DNA from: Ectocarpus siliculosus
Taxonomy: Eukaryota > Sar > Phaeophyceae > Ectocarpales > Ectocarpaceae
Assembly: GCA_000310025.1 (NCBI GenBank)
Contig: FN648721.1
Coordinates: forward strand, 28,197 to 67,055
Length of the DNA: 38,859 bases
Reading direction: 5' to 3'
Positions 1 through 13,700 of this stretch are shown here, one piece after another (position 1 is the stretch's first letter; each line of letters begins with the position of its first letter). The translations under genes and the position numbers were made by a program. Below the pieces are notes generated by a model that did not search any database, was not told where the DNA came from, and saw nothing but the letters and a program-made list of their open reading frames with translations.

Positions 1-3000
1 CAGCGAAGGGGGGGGGGAAGGGAGAGCTGCCACAAAAACAAGGGGAACAGAAAAAGGGGGGGGGGGGGCAGCAAGGCGAGCAGGCACGGGTAGGGGGCGG
101 AGACGGTGAGCTCGGAAGGCAAGGGCATGGGTCTCGGCTGTGGACGACGCCCCCAACCAACGCTGGGATCCTACGCGTCATGACCGCAAGGAAGGAAGCA
201 GGATGAGGGGCAACCTCCGGTTGCCGTGAATAAATGATGATATGTCCTGAAGAGATTCCCAAAGACAAGATCATACTTCTAGGTTAGGGCGCACAGATGT
301 GTTTCTGTTGAAAAACGATAAAATCTGTGTCTCTTGAATCCGGCCGCATTTCTCAAAACACAGGCCACCAATAGCTTTTCGTGAGGTACCATCTTGAGGG
401 TATAAAACGCACCCCAGCCTCTGCATCTCGAGGCACTGCTTGTAGTGTACACTTGTGAGACACTCCCGTGGGCGCGCCCCCCCTGCTTGGCGGATTGTCG
501 TTGTATTGAAGGGTGGGGAAATCTCGTGCCGCAACAGATACAACCGTCAAAAACAAATATAGAAGTATGCTTTGAGTAGGGCGGGTTGCCCGCTGTAGGG
601 CGGGTGAATCAGCCTGGCTCCTACGTGTCTATGAGAGGGCCCACGGGTACTGCTGTTGTACTTGCTCATGTACGTGTGGTTACCGTCTCGGCAATTATTA
701 TTTTTTTTTTTTCTTCGTGGCAACCCCCCCGACGCGAAAATTGGCATCAAGCGACAAAGATAGGGTAACAAAACAACGGTATCTACTACCGCTGCACTGC
801 TGTATGATATTGCGTTCCCCACGCAAAGGGCTCTTTCATACGTAGAACCGGGGTCAAGGTCACACGGGTGCAGTTCTAAAAAAGGTAGATAGATACCCAG
901 CGGGCCGCCCTAAGTGTACTTGACGTCAGCATGTGTTCTTGGATTCATCTTGGAAAAAAAGACGCCCCCGAAGCCCCAAGTGCCTCGACACGTACTGGTA
1001 CAGGGAATATTGCCGATGAAACAAGTATCCATGGGAAATATTCCCGATGACGATCACCCCCTTTGCAGAATGTTTTTTCGTGTGCCCTCTTCTCTCCTCT
1101 GCTTGCTGTTTGGGTGGGTTCGTCAGCGTTTATCGTGAAAAACCTATGTACCAGGTAGTCCACATGCGGGTATCCCATGGCACTGGCTCACGGAAATCTC
1201 GTGGCTCGCGTTCGTGCGTACACAAAACCTCAACCGCTGCTTGCTCTCTCCGAGCTCGAAGCCAACCATCCGTTATTGGGGTGTCGAGATTCGGATCATT
1301 ATACATTGCTGAACTCAATGGTCCGACGTATGTGCGTGGTGGCGAGGCTTGCAGTCTAGTGGTGTGGCGTGTGAGTGAATCTGAAACTTGGTGTTGCCAG
1401 GTTAGGGGCCATAGCCCCATGAACTCAAGCAGCGATCGCTTCCCCCGTGACGTGCGGTATCGCCGGGAGAATCGCCCCGCTCAAAAGTGTGAACCACGAC
1501 ACTTTGAGGTGCCATAAGGACTCGGCTACGGCTCTGTGTTGGTATGAGACCAAGCTTTATCTCACTCACTCAAAAGTACAACACAACACGAACAGCTCAG
1601 CACGAAGAGCTTCTCGAGGAGAGAAAACTCATGGTTTTAGTTCTAACCTGGAGCTGTAAATAGGCCGTTTAAAATATACAAGAATCAATATATATATGCA
1701 GCACAGCTACAACCTACCGTTCGTCGATGCCGACGGACGCGAAAGGTGAGTGGTGAGCTGGCGGTTGGATGACGGGGTCATCGTGTCGGATACCATGATA
1801 CAACCCTTCACGGCCGCGAAAACCTACTGTACTTGTCTTGAAGTTCGAAATGAGACCGAGGAGGTTGACGGATGCGTCTCGCGAAAACGTGCAACAGAAG
1901 CGACGTTTGACCCAAAAAAAAAAGAAAGACACGTGGACACGCACCACGCACGAGGAAAGCTCGAGCCGATAGCAGGAGGGGAGGCGGGAGAGGAGGCGTG
2001 GGAGGTACAAGCGGTATCTACAGACCGTTCCACGTTCTCTGGAAGTTATCTACCTAAATGTAGTTTCATGACACACAGGTACAAAAAAAAAAAACGCCAC
2101 CGAGCGCGTGTCAAGTACAAGCTCCAGCGGAGATTGAACTTGCAGCGTCAAGCCATCATTGGAAAAGCGTGGTGCTTGTGCCCCATGCCGTTAGACCACG
2201 CTGCTCGCGCCAGGAAAGCTCGGAGTGGTCGTATACGTACTGAAGTACGATGGTTGAAACGATGCGCTGTCAGGTTTCCAGTCTGAACTCACGCGTCCTC
2301 GTCTGGAGCTAGGCTGGGTCACCAAGACCACCAAAATCCCTCCCTGACCGCACACACACAGAAACTCTTACCTATGGGTTGATGTCCTCTAGCGTGCCCT
2401 AGCGTCTGTCTGTCTGTCTGCTGTCTGTCTCTCTCTGGGTTGGCTCTGAATCTCTGTAGTGTCTGAGTGTGCTGGGAGGTCTCTTCATCCCCCCCTTTTT
2501 TTTTGCAATTGCAAACGTATCATACCACGAACTGACGCACTTCCGACCCATTTGCTAAATAATCTGATTTTCATGGGGGGGGGGTAACCCTAAGTCGGTT
2601 GGATAGTTGCCGATTCGACCAGCCCATTTTTTTTTTTTGTTCTTTGTCACTACACCGCAGAAGCTGCGTGCGCCGTGCTCCGCGCCCTTTTTTGGGATCA
2701 CAGCAGCATATCGATAATCTCACACGTGAGGGAAAGGTAGGCACCGCCGTGATTACCAGGCCATCGTATCCTACGATAAATAGTTGCTGGCAAGGGAGGG
2801 AGCTCTGTGGTTGGGTATCGAGAGTTCCGCTGGGTTAGCTAAGCGGGTGCCGCCTGCTGAGAGTAAGATACACGGCTGATGTGGATCTAAGGAGATGTGT
2901 TGCCCAGTGGGAACGCAAGCAAAGGAGAGGACAATGTGCGACGTGGAGGCTGGGTGAAGTTCTGCAACTGCTGTAGCCGCAAAGGGATCGTGGCGATGTA

Positions 3001-4737
3001 AACAAAAAAAAGATGAAGCCACAATGCGGTATCAGTAAGGCCACAGGAACAGGAGCACCGGGTGGGGGCATCTACAGCGGCGGGGGTGCAGGGTGGGTCC
3101 GAAGACGGCAACAGGAGCCTTCAAGGCACCCACAGCAGCCTATTCCGCCATCATCCTGGCAGAGACAGAGACCGCCACTGTCTATGCTTGAAGGTGGTGA
3201 GGGCATCGTTAGCGCTCTAGCTCGGCTGCAGCAAGGCCCTCCTCCGGGTATGTCTTGTGTAGCAGCTGGGCGAGTACTGCGGGGTTGTTTGTTATCTTTG
3301 ATATGTTTGGCAGTGCAGGTGGATGGCTTTGGTTTTGGTATGAGGATATGAGTGCATAAAGAAGTGTTTTTAGTGCTTTTCTTACATATTTTGACATGCA
3401 GTACATGTCAGTGTGCGCTTACGGTACGCGTACACAGACGTAGTCCCTGAAACTTCCTTTGCTGTTGGAGCACGATGCTCAATAAATATGGCCAACTACA
3501 GTAGTATTGGCTTGTGATAATCCCGTAATTTTGTAATTTTGTCGACTCAAGGACTGAACCCTACACAATTGCCATCGCCTTGTATTTAGCGTCCACAACA
3601 GTCCACAACGGCGTGCGTGGAACCTCGGCCTCTTTGGATGTCTGAGAAATGTCACTCAAAGCTACCGCTCCGCAACACACCAAACATCGAAGAACACCCT
3701 AAACAGCAATGACGAAGACGACCTCTTTCTCACAACTGCCGGTAGCGCCGCAACACGCAAACGCTACAAGCACCCTGCCCAGCCACAGTTCGACACCCTA
3801 GCGCACTTGAACTTCATGTTGTCGACTATGTTTTTGTTCACCAGGCGTGTCGGGCCTTCCCCTTCGATTTCTTGTAGCGTACATGGCGGCCAGTAGCTTG
3901 AGCAACACGGGTCGGCATGGCAGTCGTGACGTTGTTTGGGATGCCCCCCAACTTCACATACCTCCAGCTGAACCCCCTTCAGAGATGAATGCGTGGCTGT
4001 GGTACACCAGTACAATGCACGGGCATCACAAGGGGAGCAACATGAGTATCATTGAGATCCTGCTACTTGTCCTCCGGAGCCGTAACTCACGCCCAGCGAA
4101 CCCTTGCTGGAAGCTAGAATATTTACCTCATTGCCCTATCACTCTACCGTCACTCAGGTTCGATTTCAACGCGCGTGGAACCGGAGCATGTGCTATTTGA
4201 GAGGCGAGACGGGTCCCATGACATCGGCCGTAGCAGAACAGGGTCGCGCCCGTCCGGCCAAAGCGATCGGGGTGGCGGTGGCGTCAGAGAAACGGCCGGG
4301 AGGAATAGCCAAAGGTGTGCGATAAAATCACCAATCGACGTCCTATGTTGGGCAGCAATATTGTTGTAGTGCAAACTACCCTCGCGAGAAGAGAACAGGC
4401 TGTCGGCAAACCACGTGATAGTCCTTGTTCGGGTACCTATGCTAGTTTGGGTTTAGCCTTTTGTTTGTATGGACGGGCACTGGTAGGCAGGGTGGCGGTG
4501 CCTACGGTCTACCGGCTCTGTGCTTTAGTCTCCCCCCACTCTCAAACGCTCCAGAAAAGTCACGCATGCGCACAAGCCACACACACATAGAGACACATCC
4601 GCCGAAGGCTGTGTTGACATATCCATCACTTCTCGTTCTGTGTTTTCTGCGTCTCGATCCAAGCTGCGGCAGCGTCGTTTTCGCCGAGACATTTATTTCT
4701 CGATACCACGATAGGTTTCCCTCATCAAGAGCATCAA
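1..4737. other. Unassigned region upstream of the kinesin gene
   Basis: I see no gene here that I can support. The open frames are short and overlap on both strands. The longest plus-strand frame (1750-2286) has no recognisable domain, and a Gly/Pro/Arg-rich frame at 3013-3351 could be an exon of an unidentified gene. The stretch holds poly-G runs (8-18, 57-68, 2575-2583), poly-T runs (702-711, 2629-2638), and CTGT/CT-rich simple sequence near 2405-2437. It probably contains the promoter and 5' UTR of the kinesin gene, and possibly a first coding exon: a frame from the ATG at 4219 ends at a plausible donor near 4314, but its phase does not join cleanly to the next exon. Confidence 0.4.
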
Positions 4738-7700
4738 ATGCATTATCTTTTGGTACATGCCTGTGTTCCTCGAAGGTCGCGAGAGGGTGGAACTGAGGCG
4801 GTGAGGGTGGTCGTGAGGGTTCGACCAATGTCCGAGAGGGAAGAGGCTACAGGTTTGCAGGTGGGCGGATTTTTGGCCTATATGCCAGAGGGGCGGGGCC
4901 ATTCTCATTCGCTGAACGTCTTGGTCAAAATGGCAGACACAACGGAGGACAGTATCGCCTGGTGTTTTGGGGTAGCATACGGCTTCGAGTGTTCGCGAAG
5001 GTGGCACGTGCACCGAGGCGCGTTTGGCTCGACCCTTTCTTTGAACTCTTTCTTTTTCAACGAAGAAAATGAACAATTCCGTGCCGCTTTGTATGCTTGG
5101 TCGATCTTCCTTCCTCCAGGGAGTGGTCAGCGTTGATGATGACGGGGAGTCCATGTCGGTTGTTGATCCGACGGCCTTTGCTGCAGCCCTGGCGCTTGAG
5201 AGAGACGGGCGAGAACAGGTGCTTAGTTTTGGCCGCTGCCGTTGTAGTTGTTGACGACAGTGCGTAGGTTCCGACAAGGCGCGAACTAATGGCACCGAGA
5301 CACTATCGCATTCCACAATTAGTATCGCCTGTCCGGATTGTAGAACGAAGAGTATCTTGCGCGGCTGCAATAAAAATTATGTTCCGTCTACACGAAACAT
5401 TTCATTCCGGGCGTTCATTGTCGGTCGTGCCAGTCCAAGCGTCCAAAAGGAAGAAGAACCGGTGTCTTCGTTCGGAATCTCTGCTCTCTGTGGCATCCTT
5501 CCAGTATTGTCTCATTTCCCACTCGAATCGATGCAACCCGCACGTACGTCCCAGGCCGAACCTTGGAGATGGTATTCCCCCCGTCGAAAAACGTTGAGGG
5601 TATGGGTGAGAGCTGGTACAGTATGACACTGTCCCATCCCAAAGCGCCCGGCGGAACGGGCGTTGCATGATTAACTCGACTTCGAAGCGACCACGCAGAG
5701 CGCCCTCTCAGCCCTTGTAACGGCGAAAAACACAGGTGGAGTCAAGCATGTGGGCAAAGCGGTTCTCGTTCGACCGGTGTTTCGGTGGCGAAGATGATGG
5801 TGGTGATGGACAGGAGAAGGTGACCCATGCAGTCGTGGTCTGGGAATGACGTAGGTAGAACAGTAGGGGGAGTTGAAGGAGGACTGTGTTTTCTTACAAC
5901 ACAGCTCCCGCTAGCGCGTTTTTCATTTTCTGTGTCGCACCTCATGGCTATGTCCAGCGGTAGCCGAAATCCTGAAGTTGGTGAAGGTGTTGTTATGAAG
6001 GCTGCGGGGCTGTGGGTTTGCCAAGGGGTGGTACTTGGTACATATGTACGTACCACAGTAGGCTGCAAAGCGCCCAACGACCCTGTCAGAAGAAGTCGTC
6101 AATCCCGCGAAGTGTGAGTGCTGCCAAGCTCCCTCCACGGAAAACATCAAATCTCCACTGCCATGTGGAACGGGATGTTGATCGCAGGTCTTCGAGGAAG
6201 TTGGCGCCGCCGTCATCAACCAAGCGTTCTCGGGGTACAACTCCACCGTGTTTGCGTACGGTCAGGTATTTTGGCGGTGGAATCTTGTCCATTTGGTCCC
6301 TTTTTTCGTTACAACTGGCTTCGTGTCTTTCATGTGTTTGTGTTGTTCTCTTCTTCTCTTCGTCTCTCTCTCCTCATACGAACCTGATTTTTGCTGGGGG
6401 CATACACAGACCTAGTGAAGGAATAAAAAACCTCAACTCCTGTGCAGCGATTGTGTACAGGCCGCGACAGACATCACATGGCAAACGATGTGCTCGTTAC
6501 ATAAGGGACAAGGCCCATACCATCCCAACCCCATCCCGACCACACCGTTTACATATGCATGCCCATGCGACGAACCCTCTCAGACCGGTTCCGGAAAATC
6601 TTACACGATGATGGGAACGGGAAAGGCCCTGGACGACACCGTCGACCCGGAAGACCACGGCCTCATACCTAGAATTTGCTCTGGAATTCTTGAGCGGATA
6701 GACCAGGTATAACCGTATGCCTAGTTAGGCATTCTGCTTAGTTCGAGGTGACGGTGCTTCCGTCGGAAGTTCCGCGAGTGCTCCCGCCGTTAGATAAGCT
6801 CTTCTTCTGTTTGCGTTATCGTGCAATGGTTCACGCTGCGGGACTGCTCTCATTCATCATCTTCATTACTTTTTCCCGGTATATTTGAGGCGACGCTCCT
6901 CTGCCCGGAAATAATCACATGGGCCGCTCCCTGGTGTCTATCGCCGCGTTCATGTTATACTTACGTCGGGTCCGTTCTGCAGTTCCATGAGAACCCAGAA
7001 AAAACATCCCGCGCTCCCTTTCACGACGCACCACAGCCCGATTTTCTTTGAGAACAAGCGAACCAAACGAATGCGCAACAGATGGAATGCGAGGAATCCG
7101 CGAGACATTCATGTCAAGGCAGCGTTCGCGGTGGCAGCCAAGGCCACGGGCTCGAGGGGTCTGAGGAGCATAGGGGAGGGTTCGACGGGGCAGGAGGAGG
7201 AGGAGGAGGAGGAGGAGGAGGAGGAGGAGGAGGAGGAGGAGGAGGAGGAGGAGGAGGAGGACGTGAAAGTTCCTCTAGAAACACTGAAGGCGGTAACGAA
7301 GCCTTTCGCCACGGTGGCCCCGGACCGAACTGCAGCAACACCAGCCTCGAAGACGAATCGTTTCCGGCGGCGAGGCCATCATCTCTTGCTACTGCTGACG
7401 CTCGTGGTGATGAATCGATCGGAGACTCGGGCCCTCTTGCCATGAACACTCAGTTTTCCGTTGAGGTCAGCTACCTCGAAATATACAACGAGTCCCTCCG
7501 CGACCTGTTCAATCCGGCGACATCTTTTGTCGCGGATGGTACTGGTGGGGGTCTAGGGGAGCAAAGCTCGCACGGTGCCAACGGTGGTTTCATCGGGAGT
7601 GGGTCTGGGTTGCGCTTGAGAGAAGATCCCCGGTAAATTGATTGGTTCTGTGATTGTGTGTCTTGCACGTCGTCTACGGTAGACCGATGTCGAAACGCTT

Positions 7701-10700
7701 GACGTTGGCACATCTCTCCGAAGGTTTCTCTCAAGTTCTCTTGATGGTTTTTCCAGTTGGTTGATTCTGTCGATCTTGATGAATATCCCGAACTCTCGAG
7801 CTAGGAGAAGGAGAGCATTGAACGAAAATTTAGGGAGCACGGGGCGACGGAAGACGTTGCCTCAATATATCTCTCTTGATTTCACCTCAAATTCCCTGCA
7901 CGGTGTCTGTGATACTTCGTCTACCACCAGCTCGGGCACGTACGTGGAAGGCTTGACCTCCATCGCGGTTTCGAGCTGGGAAGAGATGTCCCAGCTCCTG
8001 ACATACGGCGGGAGCGAGAGGACGGTCGCAGCCACGAACGCCAACGACTGGAGTTCCCGTAGCCACGCCGTGTTTACACTCACGTTTCGGCAGGTACGCT
8101 TAACAGCAAAGGTTGCCTTTTTGAAACCCAATCACGAGTGCTTGGAACGCTGATTCGGCTGTGAAACCACGAATGGTTATTCTGTTTCGCCAGGAACACC
8201 AACTATTGTAGCTCCCGACGCCATGTAGAGCCTAGAACACTTCGACTTTGTACGCGTTGTACCAGCTCTCTCTGATTGCGTCCCCTCCTTTTTTCTTTCC
8301 GCTTTCCTTGCACTGGGATATTTTCTCTCGCTCGAAGACTTCACAGGCGTGGTCTCCGACAGGGTGCTCCTACGAATCTTGGGAGGCGTGTTCGAACGTG
8401 AATCTCGTCGATCTCGCGGGTGGGTGGATTTCAAGAGCAATACCATACCAACTTTCCTCCCATACTGCCCCTGTTTCTAGGCGCAAGTCGTTTTATGAAA
8501 GATAGGAAAACCACATTTGCCGCAAATACAGCGGCCCTGAAACATTCGCATTCTCACTCCTGTTTCGGCTCCCGCTACAACTACGTACATGTCACTTCGG
8601 TCGCGCGCGTCTATGCTTTCAATTTGCAACGGTCTGTCAGGCAGCGAGCGTGTATCGCACACCGGTGCCACAGGTTTGCGCCTTCAGGAAGCTGGTTCCA
8701 TCAACCGGTCTCTGGCCGCCCTAAGCGATGTCATCAAGGTAGGTCATCAGAGCGATACCAAAAAATAGGAAAACGAAATACACCGAATCCACGACGATTG
8801 GCGATGGATGTGGTGGACACGCTAGCTACTTCGATGCTGGCGGAAGGAGGTGATGCTTCCTCTGCGGAGCAACCGCAGGTTTCCCCTTTGAAACCCTCAC
8901 ACACATCGGTCGAGCATGCTCGAAAATGGAAAATGATCGAAGAGTCATGATGCTGAGGACACTAGTCATGCCCCCACCCCCTATTGGCGGACACTAAAAC
9001 TCCGTGTCCATGTTGTGATACCCGCAAGACCCATAAACCCAACTCTTCTGTCGCACACCCGGTCACGCGCAGGCATTGTCCGAAGCTCAACGGCGTTGTC
9101 GACCCGGTGGGTCCGCAGGAGGGAGGTCGCCAACCCGGCCAAGATCTCCTGGCAAAGGAAGGGGAAGAGGGGCAGCAGGGGGGGCGGGGAAGGGGTTCGT
9201 CCCGTACCGCAACAGTGTGCTGACTCGGCTGCTGAAGGAGAGCTTGGGAGGGAACTCGAGGACGGTGAGCTGGCAAGCGTATCAACCAGCGAATTTCACA
9301 GAGCGCAGATGGGGGTAGAACACTGGAACCGCACGGACCGATGAAACAGTCGTTCCGTAAAACTACCTCTGTCAACACTTTTCATGTTTTCAAACTGAAC
9401 AGGTGATGCTGGCGTGCATCAGTCCGTGCGACGCTCACTACGAGGAGACCCTGGGGACGCTGCGCTATGCCGAGCGTGCAAAGAGGGTCAGGACCCGGGC
9501 GATCGCCAACGCTCAAAGGGGCGTGTCTCGGGAGGGAGTGGCGGGTGAACAGGCGATGCTTGTGGAAAGGTAGTCAACCGTGTGCTATGGAGAATGAGAT
9601 CGTTTTTTTTTTCGTTTCCGCAACCTACGTGCAAATTTCGAAGAGAGGACACTGAAGTCACCGGCCACCACAACTAGAGGCAGCCGCCCTTTGTAGCCTG
9701 GCCATCGTCCCTCTACGGCGCACTGTAGCTTGAAGAGAGGAGACTTCAGTCGCTGGCCACGGCAACCAGCTGTAGTGGCCCTTTCTTATCTAAGCATCGT
9801 CTCTCTACGACGCGTCGTAGCTCTAGCTAGTTCATGCCCAAACAGATCAAGTATGGGCTGTTGGTCAGCAACCATCGCCCGCGCGTTAAACTCCAAACGA
9901 GATCAAGCCTCAGAGCAAGAATCCTACAGTCTTCCCAACCCGTCCTCCCGTTCCTCCCCGCACAGGCTAACTGCTCAGGTCTTGGATCTCAAGCAGCAGC
10001 TAGCAGAAGCCAATGCTACCAAGACCTGCACGTCACCAACGTCGACACAACCACCACTACAACCACCCACGGCACCGCCGGCGACGGATATAGACGCCGC
10101 CGCAGTGCTCCAGACCCCCGGTACCACCGGACAGCAATCCCCAGCGGGTTTCCCCCACGATGAGGTGGCGGCGGGGAGGCAAGGGTACGTCTATGTGGTC
10201 GATCCTTCCCTTCAAGGCGAGATAGAGCGGCTAAAGGAGATTGTTGCGGAGCGGGATCGAATCATCAAGAGCATGGAGAAGTTGGATCGGACGAAGCGAA
10301 AGAAGGTGAGGGAGTGAGAACTGAAGACAGTCACGAAAATACACACGACGTAGGATTGCTATGGGGCCAAGGGAGTGCATTTGCGTACCGAGGACACGGA
10401 TATGGCTGGCGGTATTGGTCGTAAGACCTCAGCTCGAAAGCCTGAACATGTTTACCCCGCTCGTTTCTGGGTCGTGCGGGGTTGACGTGACCCTCGGTCG
10501 GACGAACACAACGGCCAAAATGCTTCCCTCACCTTGCCAGACTGATGCAGTTCCTTAGGTCAGGCGGTTTGAGCATATGTGTCAAGTGTTCGGCTTTTCG
10601 TACGTTTCACGCTCTTGCTTTGCGACTACACGGTTGAGGAAGCAGTTTCGTATATGGACAAGAGGAGAACTGGCGCTATTATAGTGCATGTATTGTAGCG

Positions 10701-13700
10701 TCCTACTGCTGTAGTTGAGAAGAATATAGAAATATGAATCGTGAGGGTTAGTTCGGGTTTGGTGCGTCTTCACCGGGCGAAAGGCCACGCATCACCAACA
10801 ATGCTAGGCTGCGTGTCGTCCTTCCAGTTGGGCGGAAAAGTACCACCGTAAACGTGTCGGTCGCTTGTGCAGAACACCAAGATGTGGAAGGGCGAAAAAA
10901 GAACGCTCTTAGAGAACAGGCCACACGCAGCGAGGCCATTTTCCTCAAACACTGTGCGCCCTCCAACCGCCCGACCCCCATCACCCGTCGTGCTGGTTTG
11001 ACCCGACAGGAAAAAGAGGCAAGCATCCTTCCAGGTAGAGGCCGAAACAGTGGACAGCGGCCAGCCGGTTCGGGTATTGGACGCAGCAGCAGTTTCAGCT
11101 CACGCCCGGGAGATTCTGTGGACCCATTTTCGGACTGTTCTTCGGAGTGTTCATCTTCTTCGACTTCACCACGGCTGTCAATAACCACGCCCCCGCGGGC
11201 GGGTGAGCAGAGCTTGCACACAATCAAGAGGGCTACGCATATTATTCAACAGATTCATAAGGACATGGTCTACGTCTTGTACGCGCGAATGGTTTGCTGA
11301 GCGTCCCGCCTTGTGCTCCAAGCTTGAAGATTCAAGCGATGCAAAGCTCTCCCTCGGACAGAGTATACTACTGGATGACTGTGTCGGAAACAAGCAATGA
11401 CGAGAGGTCTTTTCGATACGTTGCAACATATGCTAACAGGTTGTGTAGGACCGGTTGTACCAGTGTTCTCCCCCTTCTTCTTTGCCCTCCCCAGATAATG
11501 TAGCACATCGGGCAGTTCCCACCGGTAGATACGGAGCGTGTGCCCGGAACGTAGGTTCCGTACGCGGTCGGGTAGATGCTCACGAAGGTCACTCACTCAC
11601 CATCCACCCCGTTTCTCGCTTCGACATCAGGGCTGCACCGAAGCATGGAGAGACCAAGCTGTAACGACGTACACCCGAAATATGAGGCGGGGGAGGGTGG
11701 ATCGTGGAGGAGCGGCATGCGGCTGCTGAATCTGAACCAGGTGTGGGGGCGCTTTCCGTAGACAAATCGTGTCATATTTTTTACGAATGAACAGATTCAA
11801 TGATGGTACCAGTTTTGTGTACAATTTTCCCCGAACAACGAATGATTCAACCCATGCTGATGTTAGACCCATTCCTGAGTCGGCGAGGAAGCCGGCAGCA
11901 CTAGGCCAGTTGAGCATAACTGCAATACTGGTCGTTGGGGGCATCCTCTGCATGGGACCTGTGAAGAGTTAGTTGGTGAGGTAAACCGCGGTGTCCTCAG
12001 CAACTCAATTTGGGATGGCCTTGTTGCTCTCACGTTCACGAAGGACCTCCTGTTCTCGGAGTGCATTTCGTTTCCCATCTGCAAGGAAGGAGCTCCGACG
12101 TTGGTGGGGAGCGGGGAAGAGGCCGACATTCGGTTGGATGGAGACGATGTCCGACCCCACCACGCGACCATAGTACTGAGATCAGGTACCGTATGCGGCG
12201 ATGTCAATTACCACGTCCCCTAGGACACGGAACAGTATTCGAGGTGAACTCTGGAAACGTTTCTGCGTCGGAAACTCATGAAGGTCTGTATGGACTTGTT
12301 CCTGGACTTGTTCCGGTTTGAAGAACGACTTTAATGTGCCTTGGATACCGATTTTCGGTTCGCTTTGTTGCTGTTGGTGTTGTTGGTGCTGTTGTTGTTG
12401 TCAGGACGTCGAAAGGCGTTCTTTCCTCGACGCCCATCGTAGCGACCCGAACCGGTGGGGGCCTCTGTACTGTCAAGACACCAACATTTCCTGTTTCTGG
12501 TGACGCCGTGTGACCGCAGATGGAACCGCGATGCTTTCTGCGACACCGGGAGCTCGCGTCCATATCAACGGTGTCCTGATCTCGGCTGACGAGGAGATGG
12601 CCTTACCTGACAAGGGGGAAGAAGGGGAAAGGGAAATGGAGACCGCGGGGGATCTACCCGGACGGTGTGGAGGAGAGCTCCGGCCGGACTATCGGGTTGT
12701 CTTTGGCTCGCGACATTACTTCCGTGTGGACTGTCCCGTTCAACACCCTTCAACAGTAGGTACATGCACGTTGGTTGCTTTGCTAACAATGCAAAATCTA
12801 GTTTTTTTCCCAATCACGTTATTCTTTTCAAGTAACGTAGTCTCCTTGCTTGTTAATCATTCGTTTTGTTGCAACGGTGAGATGTTTGCCTTCTTTGTTC
12901 CGCCGAAGGTAGCGAGTTCAATCAGATAAAGTGAAGAAGCCATGCACGAAAAACCAGCACATATTGTTGTTGCCCTGGAAGCCGAAAGTAGCACACAAAG
13001 CTGTTCATAGAAAAGGCCATAATTAGTCAACGTTCGCGCATAGTGTCGAGAAGCATTTCCCGATGGTATTGATGGAAGAGACTCTGAAATACATATGCCC
13101 TCAGTTGCTTGTGTCACGGTCACGCTCAAAGGGCTATTGTCGAATACTCCTCTGCACCTCCTCACCGGTTGCCATTGTCAAGGGGATTCCCTAAACCATG
13201 AACGGGTGGCCGAAACAATGCCAACAAGGATAGACTGGGAATTCGCGCAGGAGGAGATCCGTGCAAACAACAACAGCACCTTCCGGCGACGGCGCTCGTC
13301 CCCTGTAGCCGCGAGTAACGTTTTGCACATAGCCAGACCGGCAAACACGACCGGGACGGCGGCAGGAGTGGGGGTGGATGTGGACGAAAAGCTGCAGGAG
13401 GAGTCGAAGCAGGTCCTACCGGGCGGTAGACAAGACAGTCAATTGCTTGTCAACGGAGGCGTCTCATTGCGAGGCCCGGTGGCGGATACAACTGAAAATC
13501 CCCCCGTAGCCATGGACAAGCGACCGGTGAGCAAGGCGTTGCCCAACCAGGAGACTCCGCGGGGTGACGAACGTGAGCCTTCGGTAGACAAGGTGTGGGC
13601 CAACGAGCCGTCAGAGATCTTGGCGCCCGGGGATATTGCGTTGAGCGACGGCAACGCTCTACCTTCTCCAGGAACACCACCAGTGTCACTTTCGCCGCTG

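Larger units (their letters stand above)
4738..9569 (+). other. Kinesin motor domain (11 exons)
   Basis: The ATP-hydrolysing, microtubule-binding head. Read in order: VRVVVRVRP (strand beta-1, about 4801-4830), FSFDRCF (5763-5783), [10 protein letters not shown] joined across an intron to TGSGKSYTM (P-loop, 6236-6265 and 6584-6610), [10 protein letters not shown] (about 6659-6688), [16 protein letters not shown] (from about 7463), YVEGL (about 7941), NDWSSRSH (switch I, about 8042-8065), NLVDLAG joined to SERV (switch II, 8401-8419 and 8641-8654), [18 protein letters not shown] (to 8738), [19 protein letters not shown] (from 9196) and [14 protein letters not shown] (about 9451-9490, neck linker side). 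All catalytic motifs are intact, so an active ATPase is expected. Short introns interrupt even the P-loop and switch II motifs. Confidence 0.93.

Noticed and set aside
1750-2286. 178-codon plus-strand open frame
   Set aside because: No recognisable domain, lysine run from a poly-A tract, and no supporting splice or start context. Probably chance.
6987-7445. Polyglutamate frame over the GGA tract
   Set aside because: It is out of phase with the kinesin exons on both sides. The polyserine and polyproline minus-strand frames over the tract are likewise shadows.
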